A stretch of DNA of 64,000 nt from Micromonospora lutea (GCF_016863535.1 NZ_BOPB01000032.1:1-64000); one strand, 5' to 3'; shown: positions 50,563 to 59,990, numbered from the stretch's first letter. The notes: a model not told the origin generated them from the sequence alone. A program made the numbers and translations.

Positions 50563-51528
50563 ATGACCACCACCACTCCCCCGGTCGCCGCCGGCACCCA
50601 GGCCACCGACGGCCGGTCGACCCGGGCCTCCCGGGTACGCAAGCGGCTGAACAGCCGTACCGCGACCCTGGTCGCGATCGTCATCGCGGTCGTCTGGACC
50701 ATCCCGACCTTCGGTCTCTTCATCTCCTCCTTCCGCCCGGAGAACCAACTCAAGACCACCGGCTGGTGGACCTTCTTCCGGGACCCGGAGTTCACCCTCC
50801 AGAACTACCAGGACGTGCTCTTCGGGCAGTCCTCCTCGTCCGGGCAACTCGCCAGCTACTTCATCAACTCGCTGGTGATCACCCTGCCGTCGGTGCTGTT
50901 CCCGCTCGCGTTCGCGGCCCTGGCCGCGTACGCCCTGGCGTGGATCAACTTCCGCGGCCGGGACTGGATCTACATCGGCATCTTCGCGCTCCAGATCGTG
51001 CCGCTGCAGATGGCCCTGGTGCCGTTGCTGAGTTTCTTCTCGCGCGGAGTCAGCCTGGGTGGTGTCACCCTGCTGCCCGCCTGGAACCTCGACGGCGCGC
51101 AGAACTTCGCCCAGGTGTGGTTCGCGCACACCTGCTTCGCCCTGCCGTTCGCCGTGTTCCTGCTACACAACTTCATCTCGCAACTGCCCAGGGATCTGAT
51201 GGAGGCGGCCCGGGTCGACGGGGCCACCCACCCGAAGATCTTCCGCACCATCGTCCTGCCGCTGGTCGCACCGGCCCTGGCCGCGTTCGGCATCTTCCAG
51301 TTCCTCTGGGTCTGGAACGACCTGCTGGTCGCGCTCATCTTCGCCGGTGGCAGTGACGTCACCGCGCCACTCACCGTCCGCCTGGCCGAGCTGGCCGGCA
51401 CTCGGGGCAACGAGTGGCAACGGCTGACCGCCGGCGCGTTCGTCTCGATCGTCGTACCGCTGATGGTGTTCCTGTCACTGCAGCGCTACTTCGTTCGAGG
51501 GCTGCTCGCCGGCAGCGTCAAGGGCTGA
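50563..51528 (+). CDS. Sugar ABC transporter permease 2
   Basis: A 321-residue permease of the MalG/AglG type with six helices. The N-terminal 30 residues are polar. The EAA loop is MEAARVDGATHPKIFRTIVL. The first helix is WTIPTFGLFISSFRPENQL and the C-terminus ends in LQRYFVRGLLAGSVKG, common for MalG. It follows permease 1 by 1 nt and precedes the LacI gene by 62 nt. Confidence 0.93.
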   Translation: MTTTTPPVAAGTQATDGRSTRASRVRKRLNSRTATLVAIVIAVVWTIPTFGLFISSFRPENQLKTTGWWTFFRDPEFTLQNYQDVLFGQSSSSGQLASYFINSLVITLPSVLFPLAFAALAAYALAWINFRGRDWIYIGIFALQIVPLQMALVPLLSFFSRGVSLGGVTLLPAWNLDGAQNFAQVWFAHTCFALPFAVFLLHNFISQLPRDLMEAARVDGATHPKIFRTIVLPLVAPALAAFGIFQFLWVWNDLLVALIFAGGSDVTAPLTVRLAELAGTRGNEWQRLTAGAFVSIVVPLMVFLSLQRYFVRGLLAGSVKG

Positions 51529-51590
51529 TCCACCCGTGGTGCCGTCGCCGGACGCGGCGGCACCACGCGGGACGTGAGCGGGGTGTCACC

Positions 51591-52622
51591 GTGACGAAGA
51601 TCGACGACGTCGCCCGACTGGCCGGCGTCTCCACGGCCACCGTCTCCCGGGCGCTGCGCGGGCTGCCGACGGTGTCGGCGGCGACCCGCCGCCGGGTGCT
51701 CGCCGCCGCCGAGCAGTTGCAGTACGCGGTGTCGCCCAGCGCCTCACGGCTGGCCGGCGGTCGGACCGGCACCGTGGCGGTGGTGGTCCCCCGGATCACC
51801 CGGTGGTTCTTCGGCGTGGTCGTCGAGGCGGCCGAGGACTTCTTCCACCGGGCCGGTTACGACCTGCTGCTGCACAACCTGGGTGGGCGCGAACAGAACC
51901 GGCAGCGGGTCCTGCACGCCGCCCACCTGCACAAGCGGGTGGACGCGATCATGCTGGTCGCCACCCCGCTGCGGGCCAGTGACGTGGCCGCGCTGGCGGC
52001 GTTGGACCTGCCCGGCGTCACCGTCAGCTCCGGGACCACCGTGCCCGGCTGGCCCTGCGTACGCATCGACGACGTGGCGGCCGCGCGAATCGCCACCCGG
52101 CACCTGCTGGATCTCGGGCACCGCCGGATCGCGCACATCTCCGGTGATCCCGACGACGAACTCGCCTACAGTGCCCACCTGGACCGACGCCGGGGGCATC
52201 AGGAGGAGTTGCGCGCGGCCGGTTTGCACCCGGACCCGAGCCTCGACGTGGAGTCCAGTTTCGACATTGCCGGCGGCACCCGGGCCACCGAGGAACTGCT
52301 CCGCCGGGGCGACCCGCCGACGGCCATCTTCGCCGCCTGCGACGAGATGGCCATGGGTGCGCTGACCGCGCTGCGCGACGCCGGCCTACGGGTTCCTCAG
52401 GATGTCAGCGTGATCGGCATCGACGACCACGCCCTCTCCGGCGTGCTGGGCCTGAGTACCGTCGCCCAGCCGGCCGTGGAGCAGGGCCGGCTCGGCGCGC
52501 AGTTGCTGCTCGACCCGCTCTGCGGGCGGTCCACCGACGCACTGGTCAAACCGGACGGGTCGGTGATCCTGGACACTCGGCTGGTCGTGCGTGATTCGAC
52601 CGCGCCCGTGCGGGCACACTGA
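51591..52622 (+). CDS. LacI family transcriptional regulator
   Basis: A 343-residue repressor with the N-terminal LacI helix-turn-helix (KIDDVARLAGVSTATVSRAL) and hinge, then a periplasmic-binding-like sugar domain (VAVVVPRITRWFFGVVVEAA, PTAIFAACDEMAMGALTALR, VSVIGIDDHALSG). It probably senses the glucoside imported by the adjacent transporter and binds TGCAAGCGCTTACA at 47996. GTG 51591 is taken as the start because the upstream frame lies inside the permease. The Shine-Dalgarno is weak. Confidence 0.92.
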   Translation: MTKIDDVARLAGVSTATVSRALRGLPTVSAATRRRVLAAAEQLQYAVSPSASRLAGGRTGTVAVVVPRITRWFFGVVVEAAEDFFHRAGYDLLLHNLGGREQNRQRVLHAAHLHKRVDAIMLVATPLRASDVAALAALDLPGVTVSSGTTVPGWPCVRIDDVAAARIATRHLLDLGHRRIAHISGDPDDELAYSAHLDRRRGHQEELRAAGLHPDPSLDVESSFDIAGGTRATEELLRRGDPPTAIFAACDEMAMGALTALRDAGLRVPQDVSVIGIDDHALSGVLGLSTVAQPAVEQGRLGAQLLLDPLCGRSTDALVKPDGSVILDTRLVVRDSTAPVRAH

Positions 52623-52683
52623 ACGCCAGCCAGCACGCCGTCGCGGCCCGCCGGCCGGCACGGCTCGACAATGGGAGTACGCC

Positions 52684-54330
52684 CTGAACCACGACGCGAC
52701 GCAGCAGACCCCACCGACCGGCTGGTGGACGGAGGCGGTGATCTACCAGATCTACCCCCGCTCGTTCGCCGACTCGGGTGGCGACGGCATCGGTGACCTG
52801 CCCGGGATCACCGCCCGCCTCGACCACCTGGCGGAGCTGGGTGCCGACGCGGTCTGGCTCTCGCCGTTCTATCCGTCGCCACAGGCCGACGCCGGCTACG
52901 ACGTGGCCGACTACCGGGACGTCGAGCCGCTCTTCGGCACGCTCGCCGACGCTGACGACCTGATCGCGAAGGCCCACGCCAACGGGCTGCGGGTGATCGT
53001 CGACCTGGTGCCCAACCACACCTCGTCGGCCCACGCCTGGTTCCAGGCCGCCCTGGCCGCCGGTCCGGGCAGTGCCGAGCGGGAGCGGTACATCTTCCGC
53101 GAGGGCCGCGGACCGGACGGGGCCGAACCGCCCAACGACTGGCAGAGCGTCTTCGGGGGTCCGGCCTGGACGCGGCTTCCCGACGGCCAGTGGTACCTGC
53201 ACCTGTTCGACACCGCTCAGCCCGATCTGAACTGGGACAACCCCGAGGTACGCGCCGAGTTCCTGGACGTGCTGCGGTTCTGGCTGGATCGCGGCGTGGA
53301 CGGTTTCCGGGTCGACGTGGCACACGGTCTGATCAAGCAGGCCGATCTGGCCGACTGGCAGGAGCCGCAGGAAATTCTCTCCGGGCAGGAGGCGGACAAG
53401 CCTCGCCCACCGATGTGGGACCAGGACGGCGTGCACGAGATCTACCGCGAGTGGCGGCGGTTGCTGGACGGCTATCCCGGTGAGCGGATTCTGGTCGCCG
53501 AGGCGTGGGTGGAGCCGGCGGAACGGCTGGCCCGCTACGTCCGCCCCGACGAGATGCACCAGGCGTTCAACTTCGAGTACCTGCTCGCCTCCTGGACGGC
53601 CCCTGCCCAGTACGCGGTGATCACGCGCTCACTGGAGGCCACCGACGCGGTCGGCGCACCCACCACCTGGGTGCTCTCGAACCACGACGTGGTGCGGCAC
53701 GCCACCCGGCTCGGGCTGCCGGTCGGCACGCCCCGACCCAACGGCATCGGCATCGGCGACGAGCAACCGGACGCCGCCACCGGGCTACGGCGGGCCCGCG
53801 CGGCCACCCTGCTCATGCTGGCCCTGCCCGGCTCGGCCTACCTCTACCAGGGTGAGGAACTCGGGCTGCCGGAGCACACCACCCTGCCCGACGAGGCCCG
53901 GCAGGATCCGACCTGGGAACGCAGCGGGCACACCAAGCGGGGCCGCGACGGGTGTCGGGTGCCGATCCCGTGGGAGGCGGATGCACCCTCGTACGGCTTC
54001 GGGCCGACCGACGCCAGCTGGCTGCCGCAACCGCCGATCTGGGCCGAGTACGCGCTCGACCGCCAGCGCGGGGTGCCCGGCTCGACGTACGAGCTGTACC
54101 GGGAGGCGTTGCGGCTGCGCCGCGCGTACGGACTCGGTCGGGGCACCCTGGAATGGCTCTCCTCCGGCGACGAGGTGCTGACCTTCCGCAACGGCGACCT
54201 GGTCGTGCTGACCAACTTCGGCCCCACCGCCGTCCCCCCGCCCGCCGGCGAACTGCTGCACACCAGCACCCCCCTACCCGAGGACGGTTCGGTCCCCACC
54301 GACACCACCATCTGGCTACGGACGGTGTAA
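52684..54330 (+). CDS. GH13 alpha-glucosidase / oligo-1,6-glucosidase
   Basis: A 548-residue glycoside hydrolase. Conserved regions: DLVPNHTSSAHAW (I), GFRVDVAHG with the nucleophile Asp (II), LVAEAWVEP with the acid/base Glu (III), LSNHDVVRHATR (IV). It lacks a signal peptide, so it cleaves imported oligosaccharides in the cytosol. The best-supported start is a CTG at 52684, with GGGAG 6 nt before it; a GTG at 52591 would overlap lacI. The stop codon lies in a dispersed palindromic repeat. Confidence 0.93.
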   Translation: MNHDATQQTPPTGWWTEAVIYQIYPRSFADSGGDGIGDLPGITARLDHLAELGADAVWLSPFYPSPQADAGYDVADYRDVEPLFGTLADADDLIAKAHANGLRVIVDLVPNHTSSAHAWFQAALAAGPGSAERERYIFREGRGPDGAEPPNDWQSVFGGPAWTRLPDGQWYLHLFDTAQPDLNWDNPEVRAEFLDVLRFWLDRGVDGFRVDVAHGLIKQADLADWQEPQEILSGQEADKPRPPMWDQDGVHEIYREWRRLLDGYPGERILVAEAWVEPAERLARYVRPDEMHQAFNFEYLLASWTAPAQYAVITRSLEATDAVGAPTTWVLSNHDVVRHATRLGLPVGTPRPNGIGIGDEQPDAATGLRRARAATLLMLALPGSAYLYQGEELGLPEHTTLPDEARQDPTWERSGHTKRGRDGCRVPIPWEADAPSYGFGPTDASWLPQPPIWAEYALDRQRGVPGSTYELYREALRLRRAYGLGRGTLEWLSSGDEVLTFRNGDLVVLTNFGPTAVPPPAGELLHTSTPLPEDGSVPTDTTIWLRTV

Positions 54331-54458
54331 GGAAGGGCACCTCATTAACGTCTGGTGTAGAGCAGGGGTCCCTTGTTAACACGCGGCCGGCACGATCGAC
54401 GCTTTTGTTAATAAGGGGCCCTTCCTCTACCGGAGGCGTTAAGAAGGGGCCCTTCCTT
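54330..54458. repeat. Dispersed GAAGGGCC palindromic elements, copies 2 and 3
   Basis: Copy 2 (54330-54380) reads GGAAGGGCACCTCATTAACG and on to GGGGTCCC, a degenerate version of the 10031-10083 element. Copy 3 (54405-54458) lies in the opposite orientation, with AAGGGGCCCTTCCT at 54413-54426 and again at 54444-54457, separated by CTACCGGAGGCGTTAAG. They fill the 128 nt between two convergent genes and probably act as a bidirectional terminator. Confidence 0.8.
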
Positions 54459-55886
54459 TCACTCAAGCTGGTTGGCGCGGGTGTGCAGGAGTTGGCGTAC
54501 GTCGGCGATGTCCTTCGGCGAGGTGCGTGCGGCGAGCCAGTACATGATGCCGGTGGGGATGAAGAAGAGCTGGAAGGCGGCCAGCCCGACGGCGTAGTTC
54601 AGCGGCGGCGGGAAGGCCACCCGCAGCCCGTGGAAGGCCGCCCCGACCAGACCGTTGCCGGCCGCTCGCCCCACCCCGTTGACCAGGTTGCCGAGGCTGT
54701 AGACGGTGCCCCGGTGCTCCGGTGGGTTCACGTCGGCGATCAGGGCGAACCAGTTCGGCGAGTTCGCCGAAGTCAGTGCCAGGGCCAGCAGTGCGGCCAG
54801 CAGGCTCAGCCCGACCGTCGGTTCGGTGACCACGCTGGCCAGCACCGCCCGTACGACCGCGCCGGTGCCGGCGCCGTCGGGCACGTCGATGCGCATCGGC
54901 ACGAAGAACAGCACCAGATAGAACGGAAGCGCGGCGAAGATGCCGATGGAGGCGACCATGGCCCGGCCCGAGGGGGTACGCCGTTGCAGCGCGTCACCGA
55001 CCAGCCCGCCGACGATGGAGAACACCCCGCCGAGTTGGAACAGGGCGGCGAAGACGCTGCCCACCACGATGGCGGTCGCCGTGGTGTATCCCTGGTCCTC
55101 GGCCCGCTCTCGGAAGAGGACCGGCAGCCAGACCAGCGAACCGAAGGCGGCCTGCGCGGTGAGGCCCTGGAGAATCAGCCAACGGTTGGTCCGTCGGCTC
55201 AGGATGACGGGCAGGTCCGTGCGGCTGATCCGGTAGTCGTAGTCGTCGCCGGCGGCGAGCGCGGCGGTCAGGGCCGGCTCGCTCTGGCCGCGTCGGATGT
55301 CGTACGTGAACAGGTAGGCCGCCGTGGCGGCCAACCCGACCACGGTGAGCACCAGGAACGGCCGGCGCCAGTCGGCCGCGCCGAGCAGCCCACCGACGAG
55401 GCCGCCGGCCACGGTGCCGACACCCTGGGAGAGCCCCCAGAAGCTCATCACCAGGCCCCGACGGCGAGGGGTGATGAGGTCGGTGACGACCGAATAACCG
55501 ACCGACCCGACCGCGCCGAGGCCCACTGCGGCGAGCAGTTGCGCGGCGAGGAAGGTGGGGTAGTTCCCGGCGAGTGCGCTGCCCCCGGTGCCGGCCGCCC
55601 AGAGCAGCGTGCCGATCATGAGTAACGGCTTGCGGTTGCCACGGTCGCCGAAGTAGGCCCAGCCCACCGCCGCCACCGCACTGACCAGGAAGCTGATCGC
55701 GGTGACCAGACCGATCAGCCGTTGCGGCACCTCGAAGGAGTCGGCGATCGCGCCGTACAACGGCGGCACCAGGCCGATCGCCACGTTGTCCAGCGAGGCG
55801 AGCAGCACGAAGACCACGACGCTGTAGAGCCGGCGCGGCGCGCTCCTGCCCCACACCCGCGCGGGTCCGCCTGTGGTCGAGCTCAT
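54459..55886 (-). CDS. MFS transporter
   Basis: A transporter of about 475 residues with 12 membrane helices and the inter-helix motif GWAYFGDRGNRKPLLMIGT. The N-terminal SLDNVAIGLVPPLYGAIADS and SVVTDLITPRRRGLVMSFWG resemble spinster-like and multidrug MFS members. The central loop (about residues 205-245) is cytoplasmic. The ATG at 55886 is taken over 55898 without a strong Shine-Dalgarno. Its substrate cannot be inferred. It converges on the glucosidase gene. Confidence 0.86.
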   Translation of the reverse strand: MSSTTGGPARVWGRSAPRRLYSVVVFVLLASLDNVAIGLVPPLYGAIADSFEVPQRLIGLVTAISFLVSAVAAVGWAYFGDRGNRKPLLMIGTLLWAAGTGGSALAGNYPTFLAAQLLAAVGLGAVGSVGYSVVTDLITPRRRGLVMSFWGLSQGVGTVAGGLVGGLLGAADWRRPFLVLTVVGLAATAAYLFTYDIRRGQSEPALTAALAAGDDYDYRISRTDLPVILSRRTNRWLILQGLTAQAAFGSLVWLPVLFRERAEDQGYTTATAIVVGSVFAALFQLGGVFSIVGGLVGDALQRRTPSGRAMVASIGIFAALPFYLVLFFVPMRIDVPDGAGTGAVVRAVLASVVTEPTVGLSLLAALLALALTSANSPNWFALIADVNPPEHRGTVYSLGNLVNGVGRAAGNGLVGAAFHGLRVAFPPPLNYAVGLAAFQLFFIPTGIMYWLAARTSPKDIADVRQLLHTRANQLE

Positions 55887-55915
55887 GCGGGCAGCCAACC
55901 AGGGCGGGATAACGA

Positions 55916-56033
55916 GCTGATCACCGGGTCACCCCACGGTCTGGCAGCCACCTCGCGGGACGTGTTCGGTCCCGGATCGAGTGGCATCCGCGTCACAGCG
56001 GGCCACTCGATCCGGGACCGAGCCGTGATCAGC
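55916..56033. repeat. Nested inverted repeats between the MFS and xylulokinase genes
   Basis: Inner 19-bp perfect arms TCGGTCCCGGATCGAGTGG (55966-55984) and CCACTCGATCCGGGACCGA (56003-56021) sit inside outer 9-bp arms GCTGATCAC (55916-55924) and GTGATCAGC (56025-56033). The inner hairpin is a likely terminator for xylB, whose stop codon (56029-56031) is within the outer right arm. Confidence 0.8.
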
Positions 56034-57483
56034 CCTGGGTCAACCGGTCCAGGTGGCGTTCCCGGGCCTGCGCGTAGCGCTCCCGGATGCCGGGCACCGG
56101 CTCGGCGGCGTACTCCTCGGTGCCGGACGGTGTCCAGGACGGCGGTTCCCCCGTTCCCAGAGCCAACCACGCGGCCTGCCGGGCGGCACCGTCGGCGACG
56201 TACTCGCCGGGCGGTGGGACGACCACCGGGCAGCCGAAGACCTGCGGCGCGATGCGACGCACCGCCGCCGACCGGGCACCGCCGCCGACCAGGATCACCC
56301 GGCGTACGGTCGCGCCCTGGGCGGCCAGCGCGTCGAGGCCGTCGGCGAGGGCGCAGAGCATCCCCTCCACGGCCGCCCGGGCCAGGTGCCCCGGGGTCGA
56401 GGTGCGCAGGGTCAGCCCGTGCACCGCCCCGGTGGCGTCCGGCCGGTTCGGAGTGCGTTCGCCCTCCAGGTACGGCACCATGACCAGCCCGTCCGCGCCG
56501 GGCGGCGTGGCCAGCGCCAGGTCGGCCAGCTCGTCCAGACCCACCCCCAGCATCGCGGCGGCGGCGTCCAGCACCCGGGCCGCGTTCAGCGTGCAGACCA
56601 GCGGCAGGAACCGGCCGGTCACGTCGGCGAAGCCGGCGACGATACCGCTCGGGTCGGCCGCAGGGGCGTCCGCGACGCTGAAAACCGTGCCGGAGGTACC
56701 GATCGACACCACCACGTCGCCGGGACGCGCGCCGACGCCGAAGCCGGCGGCGGCGTTGTCACCCGCGCCCGGCCCGAGCAGCGCCGCACCGGAGCCCGAA
56801 CCAGCCGGGCCCGACAGCACCGCCGGAGCGAGGTACCCGGCGGCCTCGGTAGGGCCGAGTACGGTCGGCACCCGCACCACCCGACCGAGCGCCTGCTCCA
56901 ACAGGTCCAGCCGGTACTCGCCGGTGGCCGGGGACCAGTAACCGGTGCCGCTGGCGTCGCTGCGGTCGGTACGCAGCGCGTCCAGCCCGGGGGCACCGGC
57001 CAGCCGCCAGGTCAGCCAGTCGTGCGGCAGGCAGACGGCCGCCACCCGAGCGGCGTTCGCCGGCTCGTTCCGGGCCAGCCAGCGCAGCTTGGTAACGGTG
57101 AAGCTGGCCACCGGCACAAGGCCCACCGCGTCGGCCCAGAAACGACGCCCGGCCTGCCCCTCGCCTGCCTCCTGGATCAGCTCGGCGGCCGCGCCGGCGG
57201 ACCGGGTGTCGTTCCACAGCAGCGCTGGCCGGATCACCTCTCCGGCCTCGTCGAGGCAGACCATGCCGTGCTGCTGGCCGCCCACGGAGACTGCGGCGAC
57301 GTCGGTCAGCCCACCGGCGGCGTCGATCGCCGTCTGGAGGGCCGACCACCAGGCCGAGGGGTCGACCTCGGTGCCGTCCGGGTGCGGTGCCCGGCCCTGC
57401 CGGACCAGAGCACCGGTCTCCGCGTCCCGGACGACCACCTTGCACGACTGGGTGGAGGAGTCCACCCCGGCGACGAGCGGCAT
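56029..57483 (-). CDS. xylB: Xylulokinase
   Basis: A 484-residue FGGY-family kinase. The N-terminal AGVDSSTQSCKVVVRDAETG, the substrate loop VSVGGQQHGMVCLD and LLWNDTRS, and the C-terminal nucleotide region RVILVGGGARSAAVRRIAPQ are present. The PYLEGERTPNRPD segment is typical of xylulokinases. It phosphorylates the D-xylulose made by xylA. Its start lies 10 nt beyond the xylA stop, so the pair is one operon. Confidence 0.95.
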   Translation of the reverse strand: MPLVAGVDSSTQSCKVVVRDAETGALVRQGRAPHPDGTEVDPSAWWSALQTAIDAAGGLTDVAAVSVGGQQHGMVCLDEAGEVIRPALLWNDTRSAGAAAELIQEAGEGQAGRRFWADAVGLVPVASFTVTKLRWLARNEPANAARVAAVCLPHDWLTWRLAGAPGLDALRTDRSDASGTGYWSPATGEYRLDLLEQALGRVVRVPTVLGPTEAAGYLAPAVLSGPAGSGSGAALLGPGAGDNAAAGFGVGARPGDVVVSIGTSGTVFSVADAPAADPSGIVAGFADVTGRFLPLVCTLNAARVLDAAAAMLGVGLDELADLALATPPGADGLVMVPYLEGERTPNRPDATGAVHGLTLRTSTPGHLARAAVEGMLCALADGLDALAAQGATVRRVILVGGGARSAAVRRIAPQVFGCPVVVPPPGEYVADGAARQAAWLALGTGEPPSWTPSGTEEYAAEPVPGIRERYAQARERHLDRLTQG

Positions 57484-57493
57484 GCCGGCCGCC

Positions 57494-58681
57494 TCAGCGG
57501 GCGCCGAGCACGTGCTCGACGGCGAGCTGGTTCAACCGGACGAAGCCGAAGCCGCGGGCGGCGGTCGCCTCCACGTCGAACTCCTCGAAGGCGCTGGTGT
57601 CGGCGAGCAGCTCGGCGTAGCCCTCGCCGTCGCCGAGCGTCGGCACGGCCAGCTCGGCGACCTTGCTGGCGGCCAGCGCCTCGACCACCTCCGGGTCGGC
57701 CCGGAACGCCGCGGCCCGCTCCTTGAGCAGCAGGTAGGTGCGCATGTTCGCCGCCGCGGAGGCCCACACGCCGTCGATGTCCTCGGTGCGGGAGGGCTTG
57801 TAGTCGAAGTGCCGCGGCCCGTCGTAGGCGGGCGCGCCGGCCGGGCCACCGTGCTCCAGCAGGTCGACCAGGGCGAAGGCGTTGAGCAGGTCACCGTGGC
57901 CGAAGACCAGGTCCTGGTCGTACTTGACGCCACGCTGGCCGTTGAGGTCGATGTGGAACAGCTTGCCCTGCCAGAGTGCCTGGGCGATGCCGTGGGCGAA
58001 GTTGAGCCCGGCCATCTGCTCGTGGCCGACCTCCGGGTTCAGCCCGACGCGCTCCGGGTGGGCGAGGGTGGAGATGAACGCCAGAGCGTGCCCGACGGTG
58101 GGCAGCAGGATGTCGCCGCGCGGCTCGTTCGGCTTGGGCTCCAGGGCGAAGCGCAGGTCGTAGCCGCGGTCGATGACGTACTGGCAGAGCACGTCGACCG
58201 CCTCGCGGTAGCGCTCCAGCGCGGCCTGGACGTCCTTGGCGACGTCGTACTCGCCGCCTTCGCGGCCGCCCCACATGACGAACGTCTTCGCGCCCAGTTC
58301 GGCGGCGAGGTCGACGTTGCGCAACACCTTGCGCAGCGCGAACCGCCGGACGTCGCGGTCGTTGCTGGTGAAGCCGCCGTCCTTGAAGACGGGCTGCTGG
58401 AAGAGGTCGGTGGTGACCATCGGCACGACCAGGCCGGTCTCGTCGAGCGCCTTGCGGAACCGGGCGATCTGGGCGTCACGGGTGGCGGCGTCCGCACCGA
58501 ACGGCACCAGGTCGTCGTCGTGGAAGGTCACGCCGTACGCGCCCAGCTCGGCGAGCCGGTGCACCGACTCGACCGGGTCGATGGCGTCACGAGTGGCGTG
58601 ACCGAACGGGTCTCGACCCTGCCAGCCGACCGTCCAGAGCCCGAAGGAGAACTTGTCGGCAGGGGTGGGACGGGGTGCCAT
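57494..58681 (-). CDS. xylA: Xylose isomerase
   Basis: A 395-residue class I (actinobacterial type) TIM-barrel isomerase. Active-site pieces are GVTFHDDDLVPFG with the catalytic His, LRFALEPKPNEPRGDILLPT with the metal Glu, NPEVGHEQMAGLNFAHGIAQ and FHIDLNGQRGVKYDQDLVFG. ATG 58681 has GGAGG 6 nt upstream. The promoter must lie in the 76-nt divergent gap with the ROK regulator, which contains an AT-rich candidate operator. Confidence 0.97.
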   Translation of the reverse strand: MAPRPTPADKFSFGLWTVGWQGRDPFGHATRDAIDPVESVHRLAELGAYGVTFHDDDLVPFGADAATRDAQIARFRKALDETGLVVPMVTTDLFQQPVFKDGGFTSNDRDVRRFALRKVLRNVDLAAELGAKTFVMWGGREGGEYDVAKDVQAALERYREAVDVLCQYVIDRGYDLRFALEPKPNEPRGDILLPTVGHALAFISTLAHPERVGLNPEVGHEQMAGLNFAHGIAQALWQGKLFHIDLNGQRGVKYDQDLVFGHGDLLNAFALVDLLEHGGPAGAPAYDGPRHFDYKPSRTEDIDGVWASAAANMRTYLLLKERAAAFRADPEVVEALAASKVAELAVPTLGDGEGYAELLADTSAFEEFDVEATAARGFGFVRLNQLAVEHVLGAR

Positions 58682-58707
58682 GGCAAACCTCCGGTGGTGT
58701 CGTCCGC

Positions 58708-58733
58708 TATTTGTTCAGTGGTTGAATTAAATG
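58708..58733. promoter_or_regulatory. AT-rich candidate operator in the xylA/ROK divergent gap
   Basis: TATTTGTTCAGTGGTTGAAT followed by TAAATGA is unusually AT-rich and contains TTCA-gtggt-TGAA with imperfect outer symmetry. The ROK regulator is encoded 25 nt away, and such regulators bind AT-rich palindromes. It may control both directions. Confidence 0.55.
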
Positions 58734-58757
58734 ACTGGGATGTGGCAGTGTCAAGGG

Positions 58758-59990
58758 GTGAAGCCACCCGCAGCCCCGGCCGGCGCGGTGCGGCAGGGCA
58801 GCCTGCGTGAGCTGAACCTCGCCCTCGTGCTCGGCCGCATCGCCGACGCCCGACGCCCGCCCTCGCGGGCCGCGCTGGCCGCTGACACCGGCCTCACCCG
58901 GGCCACCGTCTCGGCCGTGGTGGAGGACCTCGTCGCCGGTCGGCTCGTCACCGAGGCGGACCCGACACCCCGGGCCGGTGCCGGTCGCCCAGCGCGTGGG
59001 CTGATGCTGGCCGGCAACGGCCCGGCCGGGCTGGGGCTGGAGATCAACGTCGACTACCTGGCCGCGTGCGTCGTCGACCTCGCCGGTCAGGTTCGGCACC
59101 ACACCGTGCACCGGTCCGACCTGCGACCCGTCTCCCCGGCCGACGCGCTCGGCCGGCTCGCCGAACTGGCCGCCCGGGCCCGTGCCGACGCCGACGCGCA
59201 GGACCTGACCCTGGCCGGCGCGGCCCTGGGGGTGCCCGGCCTGGTCGACGGCTCCGGGCAGGTCCGTCTCGCGCCGAACCTGGGCTGGCGGGACGTGCCG
59301 GTGCCGGACCTGCTGGCCCAGCACCCGCCGCTGACCGAGACCGTCGACGGGGTGCCGCCCCTGGTGGTGGACAACGAAGCCAACCTCGCCGCGCTGGGCG
59401 AGTTGCACGCTGGCGCCGCGCCGGGCAGTTTCCTGCACATCTCCGGAGAGGTCGGCATCGGCGCCGGCATCGTCCTGAACGGCGCGCTGTTCCGGGGCAC
59501 CCGTGGTTGGAGCGGCGAGATCGGGCACATTCCGGTCCGTCCGGACGGGCCGCCCTGCCGCTGCGGCGGTCGGGGCTGTCTGGAGCTGTACGCGGGGCAG
59601 GAGGCGATCCTGTCCGCCGCCGGCCTGGCCGGAGCCGACCTGCCGGCTGACCGGGCGTCGACCCGGTTGACCCAGCTCGCGGCGGCCGAGCACCCCGCCG
59701 TCCTGCACGCCCTGGCCGAGGCGGGCACGGCGATCGGAGTCACCGTGGCGAGCGTGGTCAACCTGCTGGACCTCGACACGGTGGTGCTCGGCGGTGGTTA
59801 CGCCTCGCTCACCGGCTGGCTCCGACCACCCGTACTCGCCGAGATCGAACGCCGGGTGCTCACCGCAGCCTGGTCCCCGGTCACCGTCCGGCCGGCCACC
59901 CTCGGTGCCACCGCCGCGGCGGTGGGAGCTGCCGGTTCGGTGGTACGCCGGATCATCGCCCAGCCCGGCGGCTGGTTGGCCCGACTCTGA
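58758..59990 (+). CDS. ROK family transcriptional regulator (XylR-like)
   Basis: A 410-residue repressor. An N-terminal winged helix-turn-helix (residues about 20-70, SRAALAADTGLTRATVSAVV) precedes the ROK sugar-kinase-like domain, with the zinc motif CRCGGRGCLELYAG and SGEIGHIPV. It lies divergent from xylA, so it is the probable xylose-responsive repressor. GTG 58758 has AAGGGG adjacent and is preferred to an ATG in the 58731-58740 region. Confidence 0.92.
   Translation: MKPPAAPAGAVRQGSLRELNLALVLGRIADARRPPSRAALAADTGLTRATVSAVVEDLVAGRLVTEADPTPRAGAGRPARGLMLAGNGPAGLGLEINVDYLAACVVDLAGQVRHHTVHRSDLRPVSPADALGRLAELAARARADADAQDLTLAGAALGVPGLVDGSGQVRLAPNLGWRDVPVPDLLAQHPPLTETVDGVPPLVVDNEANLAALGELHAGAAPGSFLHISGEVGIGAGIVLNGALFRGTRGWSGEIGHIPVRPDGPPCRCGGRGCLELYAGQEAILSAAGLAGADLPADRASTRLTQLAAAEHPAVLHALAEAGTAIGVTVASVVNLLDLDTVVLGGGYASLTGWLRPPVLAEIERRVLTAAWSPVTVRPATLGATAAAVGAAGSVVRRIIAQPGGWLARL

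Noticed and set aside
48086..54330. Biosynthetic gene cluster starting with the transporter
   Set aside because: The genes form a coherent sugar import and hydrolysis unit, with no PKS, NRPS, terpene or tailoring gene.
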